From: Cordylochernes scorpioides
Taxonomy: Eukaryota > Arthropoda > Arachnida > Pseudoscorpiones > Chernetidae
Reading direction: 5' to 3'
NCBI GenBank assembly: GCA_030710605.1
Contig: CP092874.1
Location: 22,643,007 to 22,707,006 of the forward strand
DNA length: 64,000 nt
Position 1 is the stretch's first letter. The number at the start of each line of letters is the position of its first letter. Below the pieces are notes generated by a model. That model was not told where the DNA came from and did no database searches. It was given only the letters and a program-made list of their open reading frames with translations. Below, piece by piece: positions 56,706 to 64,000 of this stretch. The position numbers and the translations under genes are program-made.

Positions 56706-56776
56706 TGCATCGGCCGGGAATCGAACCCGGGCCGCCCGCGTGGCAGGCGAGCATTCTACCACTGAACCACCGATGG
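56706..56776 (-). tRNA. tRNA-Gly (anticodon GCC)
   Basis: 71 nt, the usual length. Minus-strand parts: A box TGGTTCAGTGG, anticodon loop CTGCCAC within the stem CTCGC/GCGGG, and B box GGTTCGATTCC. The acceptor stem pairs at six of seven positions: position 1 is C facing C at 72, where eukaryotic tRNA-Gly has G-C. That mismatch may weaken processing or charging, so this could be a recent pseudogene. It lies inside Helitron 2, near its 5' end. Confidence 0.9.
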
Positions 56777-57163
56777 TTATGAAAAATCCCATCCGTGAGC
56801 TTCAGACAAACAGACAGAATAAGGCAAATATATAAGTAGATTCTTTGGTGTAATGATGGTAACAACTCTGTTGCCCAAACGTCACACATTTGGATTAGTT
56901 CTTATTTTCTTGTAGTCTAACTAAAGTAGGGAATCAATTCCACTAGTAATTGTAATATGCAGTCATATAAACCTCAGTTTCTATCTTTCAGAACTTGGCA
57001 GTGAAAAGTGACTATAGCAACAAGTTATCTTTATGTTATCAAGTGAACGTTGAAATAATGGATAAGATATCCTCACAATGTTGTTGGCTGATTTACAGTA
57101 CATGTGGCGCAGAATCCAATATTTTTCTATTGTTGTTACAAAAAACTACTATTACTGATGATA

Positions 57164-57305
57164 AGGCACAATTTGGATTATAGATTATAAACACAAGGTA
57201 ATAAAACCAAATCCAAAAAAATAAAGTGTGACGTTTCTGTAATAGCGTTGTTACCGAAACATAACACACTATTTATTTTTTTGGTCTTATTACCTTGTGT
57301 TTAAA
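57164..57305. repeat. Foldback family A hammerhead element, degenerate
   Basis: ACACAAGGTAATAAAACC and GGTCTTATTACCTTGTGT form the outer arms, with GTGTGACGTTTCTGTAAT and GTTACCGAAACATAACACAC inside. Same head-to-head design as 24321-24440, with more mutations. Confidence 0.75.
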
Positions 57306-60212
57306 AGGCATGGATGTCTTTCCTCTTTTGTGTGTTATTTCATATAGGATAACGTTACACTCTAAGACACCTCATTGTTTATGCTGGTAATTAGCAGCTA
57401 CTTAAGTTAGGCCGAAATCTTCCAAGAGGAAACAAAAAATTGGCCTGTCATCGACAGCAATATTTGCGTCTCTTTTTAACTTTAAGATAGGTGTGCGTAC
57501 ATTAACTATGGCTGACTTGACCTGTGTGCTGAGGTATTGCATTTTCAGCAAAGGTGTTAAAAAACATTATGTTGTCATATTATATATTTTTAAATCAGTC
57601 AAAATATCATTTAGTTGATTTAACAATGGTTGTTTGATAGGCTGGAAGTCAGAACATTGAAACATGGTTGAATTATCAATATTCGAATTTAAAAGGCTAT
57701 ATTGTAATGTTTTATATTTCTGAAAAAAATCTATTTATTAATTCTTCTGAGCAAAATAGAAAAAGGAAGCCTAATAAATCTATTTTCATAATAATAAAAT
57801 ATGTTTAAAAGAGGGCTAAATTTGATATATCTTTGTTCATTGATTTCTCCCTATTCAAAAACAATATAGACCAGGGTTCCACAGTGGTCAATAAGGATTT
57901 TTATTTGGCACATCTATACTTAACCTTGCATTAAATCATCAATAAGGATTTATAATAATGGACACCATTTTTCATCGATGTGACACAAATGGAAATAAAA
58001 AGCAAATAGTTAAAAATATCTGTTATGGGAAAAATTATTGGCAAAGGTAATCTCTAAAGGTAAAAAAATTGAACACTATTATTTGTAAAACCAGATTCAT
58101 TCAATTAAAAATACCTAATCATCCATATATAAAGGATGAAGATGTACAATTGGAATTTGGTATTTTTTCCTTGCAATTCCCATATTCAAGGGGGTTTGCC
58201 ACTATGAATTAGATTCTTGAAAAAAAGAACTCTTCAGCAAATGTTCCAATTCCACAGAAAATAAATAAAATTAACCCAAGACTTTATCTGGACAGAATAT
58301 TCTGAATTATAAATAAATAACAAACATTGTGTAACACAGTTTCTTGCGAATATGTTTTATGAAAAATACAAATTGCTGTAAACATGATGTTTTTTTGCCT
58401 TCAAAGAGATTCTATTCCATAACAGGAATGTGGATCCTAATTCACCCCTTCCTCAGTTTTTATTTACATATTATGTTTCAAAGTATAAAACATGTTCTTT
58501 CTTTCTCTGCATCACCTGGACTTCTTTTCTGAATCTTGTATAATTCTCAGCAACATTTTGTCTCTTTAATACATATTTACTATTTGACACCTAAACTTAT
58601 TGTAATAGAGTATACTTATGTAAAAATAAACCCCTTTTAAATGCTTCAAAACAATGCACCCTTTTTTTTTCTCTGAACAAAATGCTTAGAATCATGCCAA
58701 TGAATTAGCCAAAATACCAATTTTGAAAAAATATCTATCCATAATACCATGGTTTTGGGCCATGGTCCTGATCAATAGGAGAGGAGGTAAAAAATTCTAA
58801 CATCCAAAGTAATAAAATATGAAATTGGCTAAATCTACCAAAGAAATATTTCAAATGGGGTGAATATTTTTGGCTGAGATTTTAGACCATAAGGAAATAA
58901 ACAATATTTTAATCCCCTGTATCAAAGTGAGGTAAAATGATAAACATCTGTGGATTTCTCTCCATTTATTAGAAACTCCTCCTTGAGATGTTTTCACCTT
59001 GAAAGATTGTTAAAAAGGAGAGGTTTTTCTCTTTTGAACACCATTCCCCTTCACTTTTAGAATTTATTCTTTCTGAAGAAAGCCCACTACATCACTAGTG
59101 GGAACACTTATCTCTATATCATAGTATATAACTTTTAGGATGTTATGAAACCACATCCACTCCTACATTGATTGGGTAATAGCTAAAAATTAGGCATATA
59201 GGTAAGCCTTTGATTGAATTTGTCTAAAATGGTGTTATTGTTGTTGACCTGAATTTGAGACTTCTTAGAGGAATTCAAATAATATTGTTTTAATGAATTC
59301 AATAAATGCTTTTTAAGAAATATAAGACAGGGAAACTTTTTTTGCAAACATAGGAATGTATTAAATATAAGATTTGGCACTTTCATTTTTTATATATTCA
59401 AAAATAAAAAAAAAATAAACAATGTAAAAGTTTGTTTTTCACATGAAAAACCCTCTAGTGTCCATTAATGAAAGAGGAAATATATAGGGCAGGCCTGAAA
59501 AATTAGAGATCAAAATACTATAAGAGAATAAGACAATAAGAAGGTAAAACACCAGTTCAACCATAAATTTGTGAAGGAGTGTGGGCAGGCCAACCTCAGT
59601 CCCAGAGCAAGAAGTGTGGGAGACAACAGGTGAACACAAGTTATTAAAGGATAGGAGTTGATTTAGAATGGATTTCCTACAGTCTTGTTGGTTGAGTTAC
59701 TTCACTTAGTCTATATTGAGTAAAATTAATCATTCCTCCAGGGAAAGGTGTCTTTTCAAAACATTTTTATTGTTCTCTAGCTTTCGGGCACGGACTCCCT
59801 TCTACAGGAGAAAACATGGTATAATAATTCGCCAATAGAACACTAGTTGAATATAATCGGATCTTATTTTACATAATTTTATCAAGAACTAAGATATAAA
59901 AATATTAACTATTATATAAATTGAGACAAAATGTATATAGCACCAATAAGAGGATATAAGAGTTAATATTGTATTACATATATTATCAAGCTTCTATAAC
60001 AAAGCAAGAAATGTCTCGAGGTTTTGACTATTGCAATAAATTTTCGATAGAATATCCATAGGAAGTGTCATGAATGCCAGAAGAGGGTGTTGACAGTTCT
60101 TTAGTTCAGTAACAAATGTGAATACTGATTTCCTGTAACTTTTTATATTATCATATTTATATATTGATATGTGTCCTATATGGATTATTATCCATATAGG
60201 ATTATTATTATG
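57306..60212. other. AT-rich non-coding stretch
   Basis: No gene recognised in 2.9 kb. A Penelope-type motif lies at 59765-59815 (own entry). Small open frames have no motifs or neighbours that support them. Confidence 0.5.
59765..59815 (-). ncRNA. Penelope-type hammerhead-like motif
   Basis: The minus strand has CCTGTAGAAGGGAGTCCG followed by TGCCCGAAAGCTAGAGAA. The order and spacing resemble the hammerhead region of Penelope-like terminal repeats (CTGAAGA, hairpin, CGAAAGCT). One core base differs. Confidence 0.4.
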
Positions 60213-60214
60213 TA

Positions 60215-60374
60215 CAGTTAAACCTGTTTATAGCGCCCCATCTAAATAGTGCCTTCCCCTCTATAGCGCCCGATTTTAAACATTAAAATGTAAACATTCA
60301 CATTAAAAGTGACCTGTCTATAGAACCTATTTTGGTGAGTGCCAAGAGGGGGTGGGCTTAAACAGGTTTAACTG
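60215..60374. mobile_element. Third type of pogo-like MITE
   Basis: 160 bp with perfect ends CAGTTAAACCTGTTTA and TAAACAGGTTTAACTG, flanked by TA (60213-60214, 60375-60376). It ends five bases before an assembly gap. Confidence 0.85.
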
Positions 60375-60380
60375 TACCAT

Positions 60381-60480
60381 NNNNNNNNNNNNNNNNNNNN
60401 NNNNNNNNNNNNNNNNNNNNNNNNNNNNNNNNNNNNNNNNNNNNNNNNNNNNNNNNNNNNNNNNNNNNNNNNNNNNNNNN
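60381..60480. other. Assembly gap of 100 N
   Basis: Placeholder gap. Confidence 0.98.
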
Positions 60481-60720
60481 AATAATATTTATTAATATTT
60501 ATATAAATTCAGATGAAATCTCTCAAGAGAAATTGATCTATAAATATAAATGTTGCCTCTCCCATCAAAATAGACACCAACACTAATTGCCATTGATCGG
60601 CCACCACCGCCAATTAAAGATCGATGACAAAGCCCCAACTGCAGCTTTGGCAAATTAAGTGCCCACCTGGAGCCAATGGTTTCTGTCTAATGTTCTTGTC
60701 AGTCCAAGGTTTTATTGCGG

Positions 60721-61248
60721 TCATTAAGGTACAGCTTGCACCATGCTGCTGAGGGCCAACAGCCAGATGTGGTTAGCTTTTCTTGATTAGTCAAGAATGG
60801 GTATTCGGTCATTAAGGTACAGCTTGCACCATGCTGCTGAGGGCCAACAGCCAGATGTGGTTAGCTTTTCTTGATTAGTCAAGAATGGGTATTTGGTCAT
60901 TAAGGTACAGCTTGCACCATGCTGCTGAGGGCCAACAGCCAGATGTGGTTAGCTTTTCTTGATTATTCAAGAATGGGTATTTGGTCATTAAGGTACAGCT
61001 TGCACCATGCTTCTGAGGGCCAACAGCCAGATATGGTTAGCTTTTCTTGATTAGTCAAGAATGGGTATTTGGTCATTAAGGTACAGCTTGCACCATGCTT
61101 CTGAGGGCCAACAGCCAGATATGGTTAGCTTTTCTTGATTAGTCAAGAATGGGTATTTGGTCATTAAGGTACAGCTTGCACCATGCTTCTGAGGGCCAAC
61201 AGCCAGATGTGTTTAGCTTTTCTTGATTAGTCAAGAATGGGTCCAATT
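60721..61248 (+). repeat. Dead hammerhead array, six 88-bp units
   Basis: Units start at 60721, 60809, 60897, 60985, 61073 and 61161, exactly 88 bp apart. Each begins TCATTAAGGTACAGCTTGCA and contains GAGGGCCAACAGCC and TGATTAGTCAAGAATGGG (TGATTATTC in the third unit). Compared with the active family B core, GAAACGCGTC is replaced by AGAT and CTGATGAG by CTGCTGAG or CTTCTGAG. Confidence 0.9.
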
Positions 61249-61518
61249 CTGAAATAATTGAAAATCAAGGATTAGTTGATATTTATTCTGACAGATGGCG
61301 CAAGCCATCACCTACTTTTAGTTTACACGATCAGGAAATGCCTTTTTCTCAATTTGTCCTTATTTTGGAGAAAAGCATTGCTCAAGGAATATATTTAGAT
61401 GTAATATGTACAGTCCTAAAAAACTTATTTTCATATTTTACCTGAATACCGTTTGTAAGATTCTACTTTCAGTAAGCAGAATCATCCAATATAGTATTAT
61501 AGCTCTAATAAAGGATAT

Positions 61519-61785
61519 AAATATTAATAATAAAAAGGATATAATAAACTGGTCGAATTAATATTAAATTAAATTACCAGAGCTCTAAAAAAAGCATACA
61601 AAATTATTTTCCTCTACATCCTAGATGTGTTGAGTTGGCTTCAACAGTACGGAGTCAAAGGTCTAACTAAAGTGATAAAACACAATTTGGACTATAGATT
61701 ATTGCCACAAGAAAATAAGACCTAATCCAAATAAATTAATAGTGTGTGATGTTTCAGCAACAGTGTTGTTACCATCAGACAAAAT
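61519..61785 (-). mobile_element. Family A hammerhead element with 12-bp target duplication
   Basis: 267 bp flanked by AATAAAGGATAT at 61507-61518 and 61786-61797. Copy 1 of the segmental duplication has the site empty (AAAATAGGATAT near 53518). The insert is nearly the same as 55745-55990 and ends with a degenerate minus-strand ribozyme (CTGATGGTAAC, GTTGCTGAAACATCACAC). Confidence 0.85.
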
Positions 61786-62546
61786 AATAAAGGATATGGC
61801 AGTTCAAATTTACGAAACCACTGGGAGGGTTCACCACTGATGAGCCAAGCCTTTCCAAAAATTTTTATCACACAATGGATAGTAGAAGTTTGTTTATGTG
61901 TAAAATAAACTTTATTGCTTGAATGTTTTCTTTTTCAATGAACTAATTACATATTTACAGAAACAAAAAAAAAAGGAACAAGTCTTAGTTAACATGATCT
62001 TTATAAGGAACTGGTAGTAACTTGCTTTTGGAATCTGTATAGAAACTTTTGAGAGAAATAAAATCATGCAATGTGTCCTGATCAATGAATTCCTAATATT
62101 ATCCAGAAAGGGCACATAAAATTGGAATAATGTGGATTGTAGAGTTATTACAGTGTAACTTCATTAATTGAACATGGCAAGGAATCGGATGTTTTTGTTG
62201 AATTAAAGTCTGTGATAAATTGAGGACAGATTATTTCATCACAGCATTTATTGCTAGTGGACATTTGATCTTGGAAAGCAAATATTAAATCTTTAAAATA
62301 ATATTTTAAAAAACCTCTCTTTTGCAATATATTTTAAATAATAATTTGTTAATATGAATTGTGTGTGTTACTATTAGATCTATTTTATTTAATTCATTTA
62401 GAATATATTATGATCAACTTTTGGTAAGGGACAAAAATGTATCTTGGCACCAATTAAAAATTACAAATATCATTTTATCTAAATGTTTAATTGCATTTGG
62501 AAAAAAAAATGAATAAAGAAAAGCTAAATATTTAATTATAAAATAT

Positions 62547-62736
62547 TGGTTTTTTATTATATTCAATCAATGCATAACAAATACGTTTTAATTTAATAAA
62601 ACTTTATTTATCATTTAGATACAAACATACATATGTAAAACTAAAATAAGAAGAAGAATAACAACCATTGATGATGATAACTATATTTATAAAAATCTAT
62701 TGATAAAATATTCCGTGATATATCTTAAATTCAACA
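62547..62736 (-). repeat. Probable 3' LTR of Copia element 5
   Basis: The right border is TTCAACA at 62736, next to the complement of a polypurine tract (ATGCCCCCGTAAG). The left border, TGGTTTTTTATT at 62547, is inferred from where similarity to the segmental duplication copy 1 stops. Confidence 0.6.
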
Positions 62737-63129
62737 AATGCCCCCGTAAGATTTAGCTGAATATTTTATCATGGTTTTAAAATTTATAAGTATAGACAGG
62801 TAACTAAGGTAGTAGTTGGAATGGCCGAGCATTGCGTCATAACAATGACGTCATCTAGATGGCGGCGACATCCCCATTTATTTGTTTACAACTTTTAGGT
62901 ATTGTTAAGCCTAAATATTTGAATAAAGCAATATTTGACAAAAGATATAAAATCAAGTATTTAAACTAATAATATTACAATTTAATTTGAAACATATGAT
63001 TAAATGAAGTCAACAATCTGTTAACACTTCATATGAATATAGTAAAATATGCCTTATATTATTCAAGTTACAATAACCTTTAGTTATAGGCTAATATTTT
63101 CAAATTTTATTAAAGTTCAGTAGTTAAAG
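62737..63129 (-). other. 3' untranslated part of Copia element 5
   Basis: AT-rich sequence between the RNase H stop and the polypurine tract; nothing else recognised. Confidence 0.6.
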
Positions 63130-64000
63130 TTATGAGATAATATTGCAACAATTTAAAAAATAATGAAATTTCCCTTTACTTAAGGGTTTTGTTAAGATGT
63201 CAGCAACATTTTGATCAGTATTTATATACATAATATCAAAGCTATTATATACACATAAGTTGGTATTTAAAAAATTGATGGTTCTAATCAAGTGGTTAGA
63301 TTTATTGCTAGTTTGTCCAGATTTTATCAAAGTAATTCCTGATTGATTATCACAAAATATTGTTGGCTTACAATTTTTGCCAGTTAATTCTTCAATCAGA
63401 TATCGTATGTAAATACTTGTCTTTACACCCAGTGTAAAAGCATAAAGTTCAGAATCTGTAGTTGAGAGACAAACATTTGGCAAGCTTTTACATGACCAAG
63501 AAATAAGATTATTTCCAAATTTAAAGGCTATACCTCCAAATGAACATTTAAAATTCTTTGAATTCCAACTTGCATCTGTAAAGCCTTCTAGCTTGGTGTC
63601 ACCCACAGTATAAACTAAACCTAATTTTTTTGTGAATTGTAAATATCTTAATACTCTTTTGGCAGCATTCCAGTGAATTTCTCTAGGATCTGTATTGTAT
63701 TTACTTAAAACAGTAACAGAAAATGCTATATCTGCCCTAGATTTACATGCCAAATAAAGCAAACTACCAATAAGTTCTTGGTATTTATGCTGATCTATCT
63801 TTTTAGAACTGTGGAAATTTCCAAAATCTGTGTTAACATCCATTGGTGTAGAAACACCTTTGCAATCTTGCATATGGTATTTTTGTAATAATTTGTTAAT
63901 ATAGCCCTCTTGTTTTAGAGTTATTTTATTTTCATGCTGAGTAATCTCAAATCCTAAAATGGTAAAATTATCAGCATTTCTTTTTAATTTAAACTTTGAT
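63130..64000 (-). CDS. Copia element 5 RT end and RNase H, partial
   Basis: The frame is open from the window edge to a stop at 63130. It starts within RT (ILGFEITQHENKITLKQEG). RNase H follows with TPMDVNTDFGNF, RADIAFSVTVLSKYNTD, WNAAKRVLRYLQF, FTDASWNSKNFK, TTDSELYAF, FCDNQSGITLIKSGQTSNKS and the closing NVADILTKPLSKGK. All expected acidic positions seem present. Unlike the other four Copia copies no stop is seen, so this may be an intact member; the upstream part is outside the window. Confidence 0.9.
   Translation of the reverse strand, partial: SKFKLKRNADNFTILGFEITQHENKITLKQEGYINKLLQKYHMQDCKGVSTPMDVNTDFGNFHSSKKIDQHKYQELIGSLLYLACKSRADIAFSVTVLSKYNTDPREIHWNAAKRVLRYLQFTKKLGLVYTVGDTKLEGFTDASWNSKNFKCSFGGIAFKFGNNLISWSCKSLPNVCLSTTDSELYAFTLGVKTSIYIRYLIEELTGKNCKPTIFCDNQSGITLIKSGQTSNKSNHLIRTINFLNTNLCVYNSFDIMYINTDQNVADILTKPLSKGKFHYFLNCCNIIS

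Larger units (their letters stand above)
56008..56840 (-). mobile_element. Non-autonomous Helitron 2, with tandem 3' ends
   Basis: Minus strand: begins TCTACTTATATATTTGCC with CTGTCTGTTTGTCTG (56840 leftward) and ends in the hairpin CCCGGGCGTTGCCCGGG then CCATTCGTCTAG at 56008. The flanks are A before TC and T after CTAG. A second, older 3' end lacking CTAG lies at about 56567-56600, so the element may have grown by read-through of an end. A subterminal unit with ACTATTCGTTACAATTATAA occurs three times (56086, 56179, 56616). Confidence 0.7.
60649..62538. repeat. Segmental duplication, copy 2
   Basis: Partner of 53005-54272. It is longer because the 88-bp array has six units and a 267-bp hammerhead element has been inserted at 61519. 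Confidence 0.9.
62547..64000 (-). mobile_element. Copia element 5, 3' part
   Basis: The minus strand enters at the window end with RT and RNase H and leads to a polypurine tract and LTR. It is a relative of Copia element 3. The remaining part lies outside the window. Confidence 0.88.

Noticed and set aside
56680-56889. Open frame on the minus strand over the tRNA
   Set aside because: Its middle (HRWFSGRMLACHAGGPGSIP) is simply the translation of the tRNA-Gly gene.
60721-61248. Regular 88-bp repeats as a CRISPR array
   Set aside because: Whole units are near identical with no variable spacers, and the setting is a eukaryotic transposon region.

Overview
This is a repeat-dominated, AT-rich animal nuclear contig, not prokaryotic or viral. 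Retroelement types (Copia, Mag-like Gypsy, Penelope-like), mariner/pogo-type DNA elements, Helitrons, a tRNA-derived SINE and many hammerhead-ribozyme (HHR) repeats point to a metazoan. A run of TTAGG-type repeats, the common arthropod telomere motif, inside one transposon suggests an arthropod, but that is inference. Three runs of exactly 100 N (5466-5565, 39386-39485, 60381-60480) look like placeholder assembly gaps. Only one plausible host protein gene is seen, a TRAF-type zinc-finger/coiled-coil reading frame at 51443-52670 (minus). One tRNA-Gly(GCC) gene lies at 56706-56776 (minus), apparently inside a Helitron.

Layout. 1-946: broken mariner transposase. 1418-4966: Copia element 1 (minus), which has lost RT and RNase H. 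4967-6031: MITE relics, a gap and a degenerate HHR. 6032-13948: Copia element 2 (minus, 5' truncated), split by a nested Copia element 3 at 7974-12469 with a clean 5-bp target duplication. 13949-17126: pogo-like tandem repeats, a SINE, several levels of direct repeats and a Helitron replicase exon fragment. 17868-18405: a 16-17 bp minisatellite. 20204-23563: Copia element 4 (plus), again with RT removed in frame. 24228-30352 and 40941-43470 are arms of a 1.6-kb inverted duplication. The left arm was later hit by an HHR element and a 4.36-kb Mag-like Gypsy element, the right arm by a 974-bp foldback transposon carrying TTAGG repeats. 30353-39385 is mostly unrecognisable, with one integrase C-terminal fragment. 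39486-40940 is a decayed Penelope-like element with an HHR at its 3' end.

43478-45110 holds a retrozyme-like tandem HHR repeat of about 340-350 bp in both orientations. 45484-45935 may be a solo LTR. 47178-49408 holds foldbacks, MITEs and tandem HHRs. After the TRAF-like gene come a segmental duplication (53005-54272 and 60649-62538), two Helitrons of almost equal size, and the start of a fifth Copia element (62547 to the window end).

The most interesting signal is the set of small mobile hammerhead-ribozyme repeats. At least two core families look catalytically complete. Two insertions can be compared with an empty paralogous site and show 12-13 bp target duplications. Several copies form head-to-head palindromes joined through ribozyme stem II, and one array is a dead 88-bp tandem descendant that lost its catalytic core.
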